A DNA stretch of 64,000 nt, taken from Symbiopectobacterium purcellii (GTDB lineage: Bacteria > Pseudomonadota > Gammaproteobacteria > Enterobacterales > Enterobacteriaceae). The notes under the pieces were generated by a model, which was not told the DNA's origin, ran no database searches, and saw only the letters and a program-made list of their open reading frames with translations. Location: positions 682,001 through 746,000 of the forward strand of contig NZ_CP081864.1 in assembly GCF_019797845.1 (NCBI RefSeq), given 5' to 3'. Of the stretch, positions 36,970-47,547 are shown piece after piece. Position numbers and translations under genes: made by a program. Numbering within the stretch: the stretch's first letter is position 1; each line of letters opens with the position of its first letter.

Positions 36970-39843
36970 ATGACTCAGACTCTCAGCCAACTCGAACATG
37001 ACGCCGCTTTCGTGGAACGTCATATCGGCCCTACGCCCGCGCAGCAGGCTCACATGCTGGAAACGCTCGGCGCAGATTCCTTGTCGGCGTTGATTCGACA
37101 GATTGTGCCGGCAGATATCCAGTTGCCCAATCCGCCAGCGGTAGGCAATGCGCTGCCCGAGCATCAGGCGTTGGCGGAGCTTAAGTCGATTGCCGGGCGC
37201 AATCAGCGCTACAAAAGCTATATCGGCATGGGGTACACCGCTGTGCATATGCCACCGGTTATCTTGCGTAATCTGCTGGAAAATCCCGGCTGGTACACTG
37301 CCTATACGCCTTATCAGCCTGAAGTTTCGCAAGGGCGGTTAGAAGCCTTGCTGAATTTTCAACAGATGACGCAAGACTTGACCGGGCTGGAGCTGGCCTC
37401 TGCCTCTCTGCTGGATGAAGCGACGGCAGCAGCGGAAGCGATGGCAATGGCCAAACGCGTCAGCAAGCTGAAACAGGCTAACCGCTTCTTCGTGGCGGAG
37501 CATGTGCATCCGCAAACGCTGGATGTGGTGCGCACCCGTGCCGAGACCTTTGGTTTTGAAGTGGTGGTCGGCGATGTCGCCGCCGCGTTGGAAACGGAAG
37601 GTGTGTTTGGCGTGCTGTTGCAGCAGGTGAATACCTACGGTGAAGTGCATGATTACCGCGAACTGATCGCGCAACTGAATGCGCGCAAGATCATCGTCAG
37701 TGTCGCCGCTGATATCATGGCTCTGGTACTGCTGGCGGCACCGGGCAAACAGGGCGCTGATATTGTGTTTGGCTCCGCCCAGCGTTTTGGCGTGCCGATG
37801 GGCTACGGTGGTCCGCATGCGGCTTTCTTCGCCTGCAAGGATGAATATAAACGTGCCATGCCGGGGCGCATTATCGGCGTTTCGCGTGATGCAGCGGGTA
37901 ACACGGCGCTGCGTATGGCGATGCAGACGCGTGAGCAACATATCCGCCGTGAAAAAGCCAACTCAAACATCTGCACCTCTCAGGTGCTGCTGGCGAATAT
38001 CGCCGGTTTCTATGCGGTGTATCATGGGCCGCAGGGACTCAAGCGTATCGCTGAACGTATTCATCGTTTAACCGATATTCTGGCCGCCGGGTTGCAGCAG
38101 GGGGGCTTGAAACTGTGGCACACCACCTGGTTTGATACGCTGGCGGTTGAGGTTAGCGACAAGAATGCCGTCATCGAACGCGCGTTGCATGCCGTGATCA
38201 ACCTGCGTACCGATCTCTATCACGGCGTCGGTATCACGCTGGATGAAACCACCACTCGAGAAGATGTCGCAGCGTTGTTTGACGTGCTGCTGGGAGAGGG
38301 GCACGGTCTGTCGATTGCTACGCTGGATGCGGCATTCAGCGGTGGCTCGTCGTCCATTCCCGCTGCGTTATTGCGCACGGATGCCATTCTGACCCACCCG
38401 GTGTTCAACCGTTATCACAGTGAAACCGAGATGATGCGTTATCTGCATCGCTTGGCCCATAAAGATCTGGCGCTGAACCGTGCGATGATCCCGCTGGGTT
38501 CTTGCACCATGAAGCTGAACGCGGCGGCGGAAATGCTGCCAATCACCTGGCCGGAGTTTGCTGAACTGCATCCGTTCTGTCCACCGGAACAGGCGCAAGG
38601 CTATCGTGTGATGATCGAACAGCTTTCCGGTTGGTTGGTGCAACTCACTGGTTATGATGCCGTGTGTATGCAGCCCAACTCGGGAGCGCAGGGCGAGTAT
38701 GCCGGTTTGCTGGCCATTCGCCGTTACCATGAGAGCAGAGGCGATGCTCAGCGCACGCTGTGTCTGATCCCAAGCTCTGCGCACGGCACTAACCCGGCAT
38801 CAGCACAGATGGCCGGTATGGCGGTAGACGTGGTGGCGTGTGACAAACAAGGGAATATTGATCTGCACGATCTGCGGGAGAAAGCCGCGCAGGCGGGCGA
38901 TCGCCTCTCCTGCATCATGGTGACCTATCCCTCCACGCACGGTGTTTATGAAGAGACCATTCGTGAAGTGTGTCAGATTGTGCATCAACATGGCGGACAA
39001 GTGTATCTGGACGGCGCAAACATGAACGCGCAGGTCGGTATCACCACGCCGGGCTACATTGGCGCGGATGTGTCGCACCTGAATCTGCATAAAACGTTCT
39101 GCATTCCGCACGGCGGTGGCGGGCCGGGTATGGGACCGATTGGGGTGAAAGCCCATCTGGCACCGTTTGTACCGGGGCATCAGGTGGTGCAGATTGATGG
39201 CTTGCTGACCACGCAGGGCGCGGTATCTGCTGCACCTTTTGGCAGCGCGTCCATCCTGCCTATCAGTTGGATGTATATCCGTATGATGGGAGCTGAAGGA
39301 CTGAAGAACGCCAGTCAGGTGGCGATCCTCAATGCCAACTATATCGCAACGCGTTTGAAGGACGCTTATCCGGTGCTTTACACCGGCCGTGATGGCCGTG
39401 TGGCGCATGAGTGCATTCTGGATATTCGTCCGCTGAAAGAGAGCACTGGCATCAGCGAAATGGATATTGCCAAGCGTTTGATCGACTATGGTTTCCACGC
39501 GCCGACCATGTCGTTCCCGGTGGCGGGAACGCTGATGGTAGAGCCGACGGAATCAGAAAGTCAGGTCGAGTTGGATCGCTTTATTGATGCAATGCTGGCG
39601 ATCCGTGCAGAAATTCAGCGTGTGGAGCAGGGTGAATGGCCGCTGGAGGACAACCCGTTGGTGAATGCGCCGCATACCCAGCAGGAGATCGTCAGTGAGT
39701 GGTCGCATCCCTACAGTCGCGAACTGGCCGTATTCCCGGCAGGGGCTGAGCATAAATACTGGCCGAGCGTAAAACGCCTTGATGACGTGTACGGCGATCG
39801 CAACCTGTTCTGCTCTTGCGTACCGATTGGCGATTACGCGTAA
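36970..39843 (+). CDS. gcvP: Glycine dehydrogenase (decarboxylating), P protein
   Basis: GcvP decarboxylates glycine with PLP and loads the aminomethyl group onto GcvH. The 957-residue protein is the fused alpha-beta type. The PLP-lysine motif is [20 protein letters not shown] (about residue 700), and the N-terminal pseudo-subunit contains [20 protein letters not shown]. The chain ends ...[15 protein letters not shown] 36970 ([20 protein letters not shown]) is the family start; the longer frame reads through the ERIC repeat and should be ignored. An intrinsic terminator follows. Confidence 0.98.
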   Translation: MTQTLSQLEHDAAFVERHIGPTPAQQAHMLETLGADSLSALIRQIVPADIQLPNPPAVGNALPEHQALAELKSIAGRNQRYKSYIGMGYTAVHMPPVILRNLLENPGWYTAYTPYQPEVSQGRLEALLNFQQMTQDLTGLELASASLLDEATAAAEAMAMAKRVSKLKQANRFFVAEHVHPQTLDVVRTRAETFGFEVVVGDVAAALETEGVFGVLLQQVNTYGEVHDYRELIAQLNARKIIVSVAADIMALVLLAAPGKQGADIVFGSAQRFGVPMGYGGPHAAFFACKDEYKRAMPGRIIGVSRDAAGNTALRMAMQTREQHIRREKANSNICTSQVLLANIAGFYAVYHGPQGLKRIAERIHRLTDILAAGLQQGGLKLWHTTWFDTLAVEVSDKNAVIERALHAVINLRTDLYHGVGITLDETTTREDVAALFDVLLGEGHGLSIATLDAAFSGGSSSIPAALLRTDAILTHPVFNRYHSETEMMRYLHRLAHKDLALNRAMIPLGSCTMKLNAAAEMLPITWPEFAELHPFCPPEQAQGYRVMIEQLSGWLVQLTGYDAVCMQPNSGAQGEYAGLLAIRRYHESRGDAQRTLCLIPSSAHGTNPASAQMAGMAVDVVACDKQGNIDLHDLREKAAQAGDRLSCIMVTYPSTHGVYEETIREVCQIVHQHGGQVYLDGANMNAQVGITTPGYIGADVSHLNLHKTFCIPHGGGGPGMGPIGVKAHLAPFVPGHQVVQIDGLLTTQGAVSAAPFGSASILPISWMYIRMMGAEGLKNASQVAILNANYIATRLKDAYPVLYTGRDGRVAHECILDIRPLKESTGISEMDIAKRLIDYGFHAPTMSFPVAGTLMVEPTESESQVELDRFIDAMLAIRAEIQRVEQGEWPLEDNPLVNAPHTQQEIVSEWSHPYSRELAVFPAGAEHKYWPSVKRLDDVYGDRNLFCSCVPIGDYA

Positions 39844-39860
39844 TTCAGGTTATAAAAAAT

Positions 39861-39888
39861 GAAAACCCGCCGTATGGCGGGTTTTTTG
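39861..39888 (+). terminator. gcv operon terminator
   Basis: AAACCCGCC/GGCGGGTTT with a GTAT loop and a TTTTTT tail. The A-rich left side may also serve the convergent HD-domain gene. Confidence 0.92.
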
Positions 39889-39917
39889 TCGGGCTGTTTG
39901 TATCAGACAAGCCGCTA

Positions 39918-40526
39918 TTACCCTAACCACCCTTTGGCCTGCGCCGTTTCCAGGTGATCTTTCAGGTAGCGCCACAGTTCAGGATTGATCTCGGCAATAA
40001 AGCTGGCGCGTCCCAATACTTGCTCCAGTCGGATACCGTTTTCGACCCAGCTTTGCCCACCGTTATGCAGGTTCATCAGGATAGGCATAATGCGGTCGAT
40101 CATCAGTGCAAAACGCGCGTTCGCGGTGTCGCCCGCTTCATATTCCTGCCACAGTTGCAGAAAATGCTGACGTTGCGGTTCGGGCAGCAGGCCAAATAAC
40201 CGAACGGCAGCAGCTTCTTCCTGCGCCTGAATCGCTTCTCGAGCGCTAAGATCGTAGACCATCACGTCGCCAGCATCGATCTCGACGATATCATGCACCA
40301 AGGCCATTTGAATCACGCGCTGAATATCCACGTCCTGACTGGCGTAGGGTGCCAGGCTCATCGCGGCAACGGCAAAGTGCCAACTGTGCTCTGCGGAATC
40401 TTCGTGGCGGGAACTGCCGATAATTTTTGAACGACGCTGTACGCTTTTTAGCTTATCAATTTCCATCAGGAAACCAACTACTTCGGTCAGCGTACCGAAC
40501 TCAAGAGTGGGTAAAGCCAGGGACAT
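39918..40526 (-). CDS. HD-domain phosphohydrolase (YfbR/HDDC2-like)
   Basis: A 202-residue metal-dependent phosphohydrolase. The HD signature is DSAEHSWHFAVAAMS and LVHDIVEIDAGDVMVYDLSA, typical of HD_3/HDDC2 proteins, some of which are 5'-deoxynucleotidases (YfbR). A preceding EIDKLKSVQRRSKI helix with RHEDSAEHS is the family N-terminal lead. It is not close enough to E. coli YfbR to use that name. ATG 40526 follows AAGGTGG; the GTG at 40535 is rejected. It is convergent with gcvP. The 300 bases upstream to ERIC 4 hold nothing that I could identify. Confidence 0.85.
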   Translation of the reverse strand: MSLALPTLEFGTLTEVVGFLMEIDKLKSVQRRSKIIGSSRHEDSAEHSWHFAVAAMSLAPYASQDVDIQRVIQMALVHDIVEIDAGDVMVYDLSAREAIQAQEEAAAVRLFGLLPEPQRQHFLQLWQEYEAGDTANARFALMIDRIMPILMNLHNGGQSWVENGIRLEQVLGRASFIAEINPELWRYLKDHLETAQAKGWLG

Positions 40527-40829
40527 CAAAACCACCTTACATCCAAAGATGTGTCAAACGCGGCTGTATCAAACACTGCGCAGTCAAACAAAACCGGCTC
40601 ATTGTAGGGGAAGCGGGTGAGAATTTACACGCTTTATTCCGCGCTGACGTCCCTTTGGCACTGACTATTCCGTCTTATAACAGACCTTTCGGGAGGGGGA
40701 ATTGTCGACTATCGTTATAGTCAGGGCACAAAACAATCTGTTTTACCGATCATCCCAAACGCACTATGCGCAATGCATAAGGCGAGGTTGGCATTGAGTC
40801 CGTGACAGGGCGAAGTAAAAATCACAATT

Positions 40830-40937
40830 CACCCTAAATAATGCGAGTTGCAGGAAGGCGGCAAGGGAGTGACAAATCTGTCTGGAACAGATTTGAACGC
40901 CGCTAACGCACCTGCAGCTTGAAGTATGACGGGGATA
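40830..40937 (-). repeat. ERIC element 4, 108-bp short variant
   Basis: Reversed ERIC ends (CCCTAAATAATGCGAGTTGC ... TTGAAGTATGACGGGGATA) around the same hairpin module as ERIC 3 (arms CAAATCTGT and ACAGATTTG, 40873-40895), but without ERIC 3's additional segment. It ends 26 bases before the hydrolase gene. Confidence 0.85.
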
Positions 40938-40963
40938 AAAGCGCTAATAATAAGGGGGCAATG

Positions 40964-42474
40964 ATGCCTATTCGTATCATTCGACGCACGATCAAATATG
41001 CGGTGGTTATCGTGTTGGCCATTGCGTTGACGTTTCTGGTTATTCGGGTGTTTGACTCACAGCGGGGACCTGCACTGGCGCCTTGGCATATTTATGTGCC
41101 GACAGAGATGACGCCTGATCAACTCGATCGTGCTAACTGGGAACAGTATCTGGCTCATGAGGAGCGCTTGTTTCAGCAAGTGACCGAGCAAGTCACCCAG
41201 ACGCTGGACAGGGATGAGCAGGTCGCCTTAAACCGCTATTTTGTCGGCAGCCCCGTTTACGCCGGGCGCTTTGCTCATAACTGGAACCACTCTTATGAAT
41301 TGATGCCGGAAGGCGAGCCCAAAGGTGCGGTGGTGCTTTTGCATGGGCTAACCGATTCTCCCTATAGTATGCGCAATGTGGCTGAGCTTTATCGTCAGCA
41401 CGGCTTTGTCGCCATTGGTCTGCGTATTCCGGCACACGGTACCGTGCCCGGTGCATTGACCAAAGTCCGTTGGGAAGATTGGCTGGCGGCCACGCGTTTA
41501 GCAGTGCGCGAAGCCGCGCATTTTGTTACGCCCACGAACGGGGGAGAACGCTTACCGCTGCATATCGTTGGTTTTTCTAACGGCGGGGCGCTAACGTTGA
41601 AATATGCGCTCGATACGATTAGCGATCCCTCGTTGCCCAAGGCCGACCAGTTGGTCCTGATCTCTCCGATGATTGGCATTACGGCTTACGCACGTTTCGC
41701 CGGTTTAGCCGGGTTACCCGCGATTTTCCCGCCGTTTGCCAAAGCGGCCTGGCTCGGTATTGTGCCGGAATTCAACCCGTTCAAGTACAACTCGTTCCCG
41801 GTGAACGGTGCGCGCCAGTCTTATCTGCTCACCAGCGTGTTGCAGTCACAGCTTGAGCAGGAAGCGCGGCAGCGCAGGCTGTCAGAACTCCCGCCGATTA
41901 TCACCTTCCAGTCAGTGATGGATTTTACCGTCAGCACACGGGCGGTGATTAGCGCGTTCTATAATCTGCTGCCGCAAAACGACAATGATTTGGTGCTGTT
42001 TATGTCAATCGCACCATCAATTTCGGTCTGTTACTGCGGGACGCGTCAGCAGCGGCGATTGGGCAATGGCTGCCGCCGACCCCCCGTTTGTACGGCACGA
42101 CGGTTATCACCAATGCATCGGTACACAGCGCAAAGGCGGTCGCCTTTGACACCAAATCGGGCAGTATGGAAGTCACGCGCCGCGATCTCGGGATGGATTA
42201 CCCCGAAGATGTCTATTCGCTATCGCACGTCGCGCTGCCGTTTTCTGACAGCGATTCGCTTTATGGCCGTTTCTCCACGCCGCCCTATGAGTTTGGTATT
42301 CCACTCGGACGTATTGCCGCGCGCGGTGAACGTGGGGTACTGATTCTCGATTTGGATACGTTGCTGCGCCTTTCTTCCAACCCCTTCTATGACTACATGA
42401 TGCAGCGCATTGATGAGGTTATTCCTGGCGAAAGGGAACCGGGGCCCATGCCGGGTTCGGTTCAAGCCCAGTAG
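40964..42474 (+). pseudogene. Membrane-anchored alpha/beta hydrolase, frameshifted
   Basis: A serine hydrolase with an N-terminal membrane anchor (TIKYAVVIVLAIALTFLVIR). Its core has VVLLHGLTDSPYSMRNVAEL (oxyanion) and the nucleophile elbow GFSNGG (Ser in IVGFSNGGALTLKYAL). The frame is sound until NDNDLVLF (41996-42001), then turns into unrelated codons. One frame over, YVNRTINFGLLLR onward continues to TAG at 42472-42474, with PYEFGIPLGRIAARGERGVL and ending SVQAQ. A single missing base near the TTT at 41999-42001 explains it. ATG 40964, five bases after AAGGGGG, is preferred; 40961 is possible. The frame change removes the C-terminus including the catalytic His. The family is esterase/lipase-like with no gene name I can support. 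Confidence 0.85.
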
Positions 42475-42597
42475 CATGCCGGGTTGATAAATAGTTTCAG
42501 CGTGCGCTTGTACTCTGAAACTATTCTCGATTACACTCTGCTCGATGAGATTGCGCGAAGTTTGTACTGCCAATCGTACCGGGAGCAAAAACGGAAT

Positions 42598-43245
42598 ATG
42601 GTGAAATCAGAGAGTAATGCGGGTTATACGTTGGCGGAGGAGATAGCCAACAGTATCAGTCATGGCGCTGGCGTGGTGTTGGGGATAGTCGGGTTGGTGC
42701 TGTTGCTGGTACAAGCGGTGGACAATGGCGCGACGAGCATGGCTATCGCCAGCTACAGTTTGTATGGCGGCACCATTATTCTGCTGTTCCTGGCCTCCAC
42801 GCTCTACCATGCGATTCCCAGTCCGCGCGCTAAACCCTGGCTCAAACGGTTCGATCACTGCGCCATCTATCTGCTGATAGCGGGTACTTACACGCCATTT
42901 CTGTTGGTGGGGCTGGATTCGCCATTGGCCCGTGGCCTGATGATTGTCATTTGGAGCATGGCGCTGGTCGGGGTGTTATTTAAGCTGGCCTTCGCGCATC
43001 GTTTTGAAGTGCTGTCGCTGGTGACCTATCTGGTGATGGGATGGCTGTCACTGATTGTGATTTATCAGTTGGTGCAGGTGTTGGCACCGGCTGGTGTCAC
43101 CTTATTGGCGGTGGGCGGCGCGGTATATACGTTAGGCGTGATTTTTTACGTCTGTAAACGTATCCCCTATAACCACGCCATCTGGCATGGTTTTGTCCTG
43201 GGTGGCAGCCTGTGCCATTTTCTGGCGATCTACCTTTACGTTTAG
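42598..43245 (+). CDS. trhA: Hemolysin III/PAQR family membrane protein TrhA (YqfA)
   Basis: A 215-residue integral membrane protein with seven helices. [40 protein letters not shown] and the C-terminal [29 protein letters not shown] match the HlyIII/PAQR metal-binding motifs (Ser/His/Asp, including LYHA and HxxWH-like). E. coli TrhA (YqfA) influences membrane lipid homeostasis. I use ATG 42598 with GGGAGCAAAAACGG upstream; the extension from 42484 is not family-like. It is convergent with ygfZ as in E. coli. Confidence 0.94.
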   Translation: MVKSESNAGYTLAEEIANSISHGAGVVLGIVGLVLLLVQAVDNGATSMAIASYSLYGGTIILLFLASTLYHAIPSPRAKPWLKRFDHCAIYLLIAGTYTPFLLVGLDSPLARGLMIVIWSMALVGVLFKLAFAHRFEVLSLVTYLVMGWLSLIVIYQLVQVLAPAGVTLLAVGGAVYTLGVIFYVCKRIPYNHAIWHGFVLGGSLCHFLAIYLYV

Positions 43246-43263
43246 CCGCTAAATTTCCCTTTG

Positions 43264-43294
43264 ACGCCGTTTCCAGTAGAAACAGAAACGGCGT
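43264..43294. terminator. Hairpin between convergent trhA and ygfZ
   Basis: ACGCCGTTTC/GAAACGGCGT (43264-43273 and 43285-43294) with an 11-base loop. No U-tract on either strand. Confidence 0.55.
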
Positions 43295-43306
43295 TCAGTG
43301 ACGACA

Positions 43307-44308
43307 TTATTCAGACAGTGAGTAAGGCAGCGGTTGCAGGCTCAGTTGACTCTCGGCTGCGTCCCGCACTCGCAATACGCTATCTGCTTCCAGATCGTTA
43401 TTCAGTACCGCTTGCACCCACAGTGTGCCATCGCTTAACGGGCAGGCGGCGAGTATCGTACCGGTGCGACGCCAGTTTTCACCCATTTTCAGTTCCAGAT
43501 CTTCGCCCGCTTCTGGCACGCGCGGTGACGTGCCCGCCAGCCAATAAAGCGCCCGCTTGTTGGCTCCGCGAAATTTTGCCCGCGCCACCATCTCCTGCCC
43601 GGTGTAGCAGCCTTTATTAAAACTGATGCCGTTAAGTGCCTGTATATTCGTTGCTTGCGGGATGAACTGCGCGCTGTTTACGTTGTCAATAATCGGCAGT
43701 GCGGATTCAATATCCAGTGCCAGCCACTGTTGACTGTTGGCCCATTGTACGCTGTCTGCCAGTGCGGCGCTTAGCGCGGCGGTGCCTTCTTGGTTCAGTA
43801 CCAGAAGGAAACGCTCAGCAGGAAGGGAAAAATAGAGCAGCGTACCGAAGGGGTGACTGACGACGGGGTGCTCACTGTCTGGCAGCGCAGAGAAGACCTC
43901 GGCTAAACGTTCGCGTATAGTGCTTCCCGCAGCACCGATAAGCTGGAGATTGTCCTCAGCGGCGATAGTGGTTTTGGCGAATACGGCGTATTTTTTTAAC
44001 TCATTTAACTGCGTATCACGCAGATTGCGACGTACCAGATAAGCGAAGCCATCGTTGTGGGCAAACAGACGCAGTGCGCTCCACATTTTGCCCTTGGCAT
44101 CACAGTGGCCGCAAAGTACATGTTGATCGGGGGCTAACGCGTTAACATCGGCCGTTACCTGGCCTTGCAGGTAAGTGCGCGTGTCCGGGCCGGTCAGCGT
44201 CACCAGAGCCCAGTCATCAAGTGCTATCAGCGTAGCGGGAAGCTGCGCCGAGGCCATGATGGCGTTTGATTTAACGGTTTGTGCAGCAAAGGGAAATGGG
44301 GTTGCCAT
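43307..44308 (-). CDS. ygfZ: tRNA-modifying protein YgfZ (folate-binding Fe-S assembly factor)
   Basis: YgfZ is a folate-binding paralogue of GcvT needed for activity of certain Fe-S enzymes, such as MiaB. The 333-residue protein carries the invariant motif K-G-C-Y-T-G-Q-E ([20 protein letters not shown]) with its essential cysteine, plus [20 protein letters not shown] at the N-terminus. [16 protein letters not shown] and DPSDVLRV-like tail segments follow the family. ATG 44308 is the longest plausible start; the N-terminus has about 15 extra residues compared with E. coli. It is divergent from sdhE. Confidence 0.95.
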   Translation of the reverse strand: MATPFPFAAQTVKSNAIMASAQLPATLIALDDWALVTLTGPDTRTYLQGQVTADVNALAPDQHVLCGHCDAKGKMWSALRLFAHNDGFAYLVRRNLRDTQLNELKKYAVFAKTTIAAEDNLQLIGAAGSTIRERLAEVFSALPDSEHPVVSHPFGTLLYFSLPAERFLLVLNQEGTAALSAALADSVQWANSQQWLALDIESALPIIDNVNSAQFIPQATNIQALNGISFNKGCYTGQEMVARAKFRGANKRALYWLAGTSPRVPEAGEDLELKMGENWRRTGTILAACPLSDGTLWVQAVLNNDLEADSVLRVRDAAESQLSLQPLPYSLSE

Positions 44309-44566
44309 GTAACCATCCTCGCGAAGGTTTGCGTTTGGCCTAATGGTAAAAGAGCTTGCAGGGTTTGCAAGCAGTTATTCGTGCCATTGCCCCCATGATT
44401 TTCAGTTAGCATATTTGAAAGCGTTACTGAGTGCGCGCGATCGATGTCCTTCTGCGCGATACGCTAATATGCGCTAAAATATGTCAAAATGTTACATTTA
44501 GTTGAATGTTTATCTAGACATCCGAGTTACACTACACGTTGGCGTCGATAAAAAGTAGGAAAAGCA

Positions 44567-44833
44567 ATGGATATCGATAATAAGGCGCGAATTCACTGGG
44601 CGTGCCGCCGAGGAATGCGAGAATTGGATATCGCCATCATGCCCTTTTTTGAACATGAGTATGATGTGCTAAACGATGATGACAAACGCGCTTTTGTGCG
44701 TTTATTGCAGTGCGATGACCCTGACCTGTTCAACTGGTTGATGAACCACGGAGAACCGGAAGATGGGGAACCGAAACGCATGATCTCTCTTATTCAGACG
44801 CGAAATAAAGATCGTGGCCCTGTGGCGCTGTGA
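44567..44833 (+). CDS. sdhE: FAD assembly factor SdhE
   Basis: SdhE (CptB/YgfY) is a small helical protein that assists covalent FAD attachment to succinate dehydrogenase and fumarate reductase flavoproteins. The 88-residue protein contains the key RRGMRELD motif ([20 protein letters not shown]) and the acidic [20 protein letters not shown] segment. ATG 44567 follows TAGGAAAAGC. It overlaps ygfX by 20 bases, an arrangement shared with E. coli. Confidence 0.96.
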   Translation: MDIDNKARIHWACRRGMRELDIAIMPFFEHEYDVLNDDDKRAFVRLLQCDDPDLFNWLMNHGEPEDGEPKRMISLIQTRNKDRGPVAL

Positions 44834-45245
44834 TTTACGCGTCTCCTGGCGCATGCAGGTATTTTCTTTGCTGGTGCACGGGCCGTTGCTGCTGTTGATT
44901 CTGCTGGCACCGTGGCCGGACGGTTATGCGGTGCTCTGGCTCTCGCTGATGACGCTGGTGGTGTTCGGGTTTATCCGCAGCCAGCGTAATATCAAAGCGC
45001 GCCACGGCGAAATCGTGTTGCAGGCTGAAGCAAACCTAGAGTGGCAGCATCATCGCTGGCGCATTATCCGCCGTCCGTGGATGTTGAAAAACGGTATCTT
45101 ACTGTCGCTGCGGCGCAGTGACGGCAAGCGGCGGCAGCGGCTCTGGCTGGCATCAGACAACATGGATAAGCAGGAGTGGCGACACTTGCGCCAGCTGTTG
45201 CTGGAGAATAAGGCGTGGGCGGGAGAAAACCCGGACGCACAGTAG
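44814..45245 (+). CDS. ygfX: Membrane protein YgfX (CptA toxin family)
   Basis: A 143-residue inner-membrane protein with two N-terminal helices ([20 protein letters not shown] and [20 protein letters not shown]) and a soluble basic tail with [20 protein letters not shown]. It starts at GTG 44814 within the sdhE end ([12 protein letters not shown]). The family acts with SdhE and has been described as a cytoskeleton-targeting toxin (also named CptA, unrelated to the transferase at 7.7 kb). Length and helices are normal. The two-gene pair is conserved. It is convergent with fldB. Confidence 0.92.
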   Translation: MALWRCDLRVSWRMQVFSLLVHGPLLLLILLAPWPDGYAVLWLSLMTLVVFGFIRSQRNIKARHGEIVLQAEANLEWQHHRWRIIRRPWMLKNGILLSLRRSDGKRRQRLWLASDNMDKQEWRHLRQLLLENKAWAGENPDAQ

Positions 45246-45253
45246 TTTCAGGT

Positions 45254-45279
45254 TCAGCCGGCAGCACGCTGTCGGCTGA
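45254..45279. terminator. Hairpin between convergent ygfX and fldB
   Basis: TCAGCCGGCAG/CTGTCGGCTGA, an 11-bp stem with one G-T pair and a CACG loop, followed by TGTCTTTCC. Weak tail; probably a bidirectional 3' end structure. Confidence 0.6.
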
Positions 45280-45293
45280 TGTCTTTCCGGCGA

Positions 45294-45812
45294 TTACATC
45301 TGCTCAGCCATTTCCAGTAAAATCTGCTCACACCACTGCTGTAAGCGCTCATCGCTTAGGTCATACTGATTCACTTCATCAAGCGCCAGCCCGACAAAGC
45401 ATTTCCCATCCGGCGTGAGCGGTTTGGTGGTAGTGAACTCATAGCCTTCGGTGGGCCAATAGCCAATAAATATTGCACCGCTCGCGGCCAGCTGCTGATG
45501 CAACATGCCGAGGGCATCAAGGAACCATTCACCGTAGCCTAGCTGGTCACCCATGCCATACAGCGCAACGATTCTCCCTTGCAGATTCAACGAGGATAGC
45601 TGTCCCCAAAGGGCTTCCCAATCTTCCTGAATCTCACCGAAATCCCACGTTGGGATACCCAGAATCAGGAATTCATACTCTTCCATCTTCTGCGTATCGA
45701 CATCTTTCACGTTATGCAGGTCGACCAGCGATTCGCCCAAGATATCGCGAATTTTTTCTGCTGCCATCTCGGTGTAGCAGGTGCTGGAGCCGTAGAACAA
45801 ACCAATTTTCAT
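45294..45812 (-). CDS. fldB: Flavodoxin FldB
   Basis: A 172-residue long-chain flavodoxin carrying FMN as a low-potential electron donor. The FMN phosphate loop [18 protein letters not shown] (residues about 4-21) and the aromatic FMN-binding segment [16 protein letters not shown] fix the family, and [18 protein letters not shown] is typical of FldB. ATG 45812 ([11 protein letters not shown]) is chosen over the 45845 frame. In E. coli fldB lies next to xerD; here yhjE and an ERIC repeat are inserted between them. It is often oxidative-stress induced. Confidence 0.95.
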   Translation of the reverse strand: MKIGLFYGSSTCYTEMAAEKIRDILGESLVDLHNVKDVDTQKMEEYEFLILGIPTWDFGEIQEDWEALWGQLSSLNLQGRIVALYGMGDQLGYGEWFLDALGMLHQQLAASGAIFIGYWPTEGYEFTTTKPLTPDGKCFVGLALDEVNQYDLSDERLQQWCEQILLEMAEQM

Positions 45813-45873
45813 ATGCAATTGCAGCGTATTAAACAAACTTGCCATAAGCCTAACCGAATCTTACAGCGAGGTA

Positions 45874-46127
45874 TATATCCGTCATACTTCAAGTTGCAGG
45901 TGCGTTGGCGGCGTTGGTTATTCGGCCCATCCCTGGACCTCACCTCTAACGAGGCCGCCGCACACGGCGTTCAAATCTGCTCCCGGCAGGTTTGTCACCC
46001 GAATCACTTACCCGAGTAAGCTCATCGGGATTGATGAATCTCATCCCTGAGATTCACCCTACGGGCCAGCGCAGGTGCCGTTCAAAATGTTAACGTTTTG
46101 TCCTGCAACACGAATTATTTAGGATAT
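45874..46127 (+). repeat. ERIC element 5, 254-bp composite
   Basis: ERIC-type ends (TATATCCGTCATACTTCAAG ... CGAATTATTTAGGATATG). The body contains the reverse complement of the ERIC 3 module (hairpin arms CAAATCTGC and GCAGGTTTG at 45972-45994, plus the CCTCGTTAGAGGTGAGG-type segment). It then has the ERIC core and a segment that includes CAAAATGTTAACGTTTTG (46083-46100), as in ERIC 2. It combines modules otherwise seen separately. Confidence 0.8.
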
Positions 46128-46169
46128 GGCGTAGATGTCGGGTGCGTGTGCTGTGAGAAAACACGGTGT

Positions 46170-46198
46170 AAAAAAAAGGGTGAAGATTACCTTCACCC
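46170..46198 (-). terminator. yhjE intrinsic terminator
   Basis: GGGTGAAG/CTTCACCC stem (46178-46185 and 46191-46198) with a 5-base loop. The minus strand continues with a run of T residues (46171-46177 on the plus strand are A). Typical rho-independent form. Confidence 0.9.
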
Positions 46199-46221
46199 CG
46201 CTTCACGTTTGCCTGTAAGGC

Positions 46222-47547
46222 TTATTCGAGTGCCTGATGACGTGTTTCTTTGGTCAGCAATAATGCGATAAGCGTTAAGGACGCCATGGCGAACAGGTAG
46301 ACACCCACGTAGAACAGACCGTAGTTGGCGGTCAGCCAGGCGGCAATATACGGTGCAACCGATGCGCCCAGAATCGACGAAACGTTATAGGAGAACGACG
46401 CGCCGGTATAACGCACTTCGGTGGGGAACAGTTCAGGCAGCAATGCACCCATTGGCCCGAAGGTTAAGCCCATTAGACCCAGGCCCAGCACCAGAAATAA
46501 CATTACCAGCGGTTGGCTGCCAGATCCTAACAGGGATGGGAACAGCATCGAGAACACTAGCATGCCGCAGGTAACAACAATCATGGTCTTACGGCGGCCA
46601 TAGGCATCTGCCAACAGTCCGGCAACCGGGATCAGCAGACCAAAGGCAATAACCGCTACCATCAGCATCCACAGGAAGCTGTTACGCGAGAAGCCCAGCC
46701 CTTTGGGGATTGGCGAGGTGCCAAAGGTCATGGAATAGACCGTCATGATGTAGAACAGCGTATAGGTAGCAAGCATGATGAACGTGCCAAGAATGGTTGC
46801 TTTCAGATGCTTGTTCAGCAGCGTTCCCAGCGGAATACGGACTTTCTTGCCCGCTTCGATTGCTTTGGTAAACACGGGCGCTTCGTGCAGAGAGACACGC
46901 ACATACAGGCCGATCAAGACCAATACCGCCGAGGCAACGAAAGGCACGCGCCATCCCCAGGTCATGAACTGCTCTTCGCTTAATAACCAGGAGAGCAGCA
47001 GGAACGTGCCGTTGGCGAAGAAGAAGCCGATCGGTGCGCCCAATTGCGGGAATGATCCATACAGTGCGCGCTTGTGGGCGGGTGCGTTTTCGGTAGCCAG
47101 CAATGCTGCTCCGCCCCACTCACCGCCCAGACCCAGTCCTTGACCAAAACGCGCCAATGCCAGCAGCAACGGTGCGAAAATGCCAATGCTTGCGTAGGTT
47201 GGTAGCAGGCCGATCAGTACGGTAGAGATCCCCATGGTCAGCAGAGAAGCGACCAGCGTCACTTTACGGCCGACGCGGTCACCGAAGTGGCCAAACAGCG
47301 CAGAACCAATCGGGCGAGCCACAAAGGCAATGGCAAAGGTGGCGAGCGACTGTAGCGTCGCGGCGGTCGGATCGCCCTGCGGGAAGAAAATATGCGGGAA
47401 AATCAGCACAGCGGCAGTGGCATAGATATAAAAATCGAAAAATTCGATCGCGGTTCCGATCAATGAAGCGACAACAACCTTACTGCGGGAGTTAACCGGG
47501 GCTGCGTCCGCCTCTGCATCGAGAGTGGGCGTGATGGTGGCTTGCAT
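46222..47547 (-). CDS. yhjE: MFS transporter of the metabolite:H+ symporter family (YhjE)
   Basis: A 441-residue 12-helix carrier of the MHS family (ProP/ShiA/KgtP relatives). Signature segments are LIGTAIEFFDFYIYATAAVL (helix 1), GHFGDRVGRKVTLVASLLTM, RFGQGLGLGGEWGGAALLAT and GALLPELFPTEVRYTGASFS, nearly identical to E. coli YhjE. The substrate is not established. It lies between fldB and xerD, where E. coli has no such gene, with ERIC 5 on its 3' side. A terminator follows it. Regulation was not visible. Confidence 0.92.
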   Translation of the reverse strand: MQATITPTLDAEADAAPVNSRSKVVVASLIGTAIEFFDFYIYATAAVLIFPHIFFPQGDPTAATLQSLATFAIAFVARPIGSALFGHFGDRVGRKVTLVASLLTMGISTVLIGLLPTYASIGIFAPLLLALARFGQGLGLGGEWGGAALLATENAPAHKRALYGSFPQLGAPIGFFFANGTFLLLSWLLSEEQFMTWGWRVPFVASAVLVLIGLYVRVSLHEAPVFTKAIEAGKKVRIPLGTLLNKHLKATILGTFIMLATYTLFYIMTVYSMTFGTSPIPKGLGFSRNSFLWMLMVAVIAFGLLIPVAGLLADAYGRRKTMIVVTCGMLVFSMLFPSLLGSGSQPLVMLFLVLGLGLMGLTFGPMGALLPELFPTEVRYTGASFSYNVSSILGASVAPYIAAWLTANYGLFYVGVYLFAMASLTLIALLLTKETRHQALE

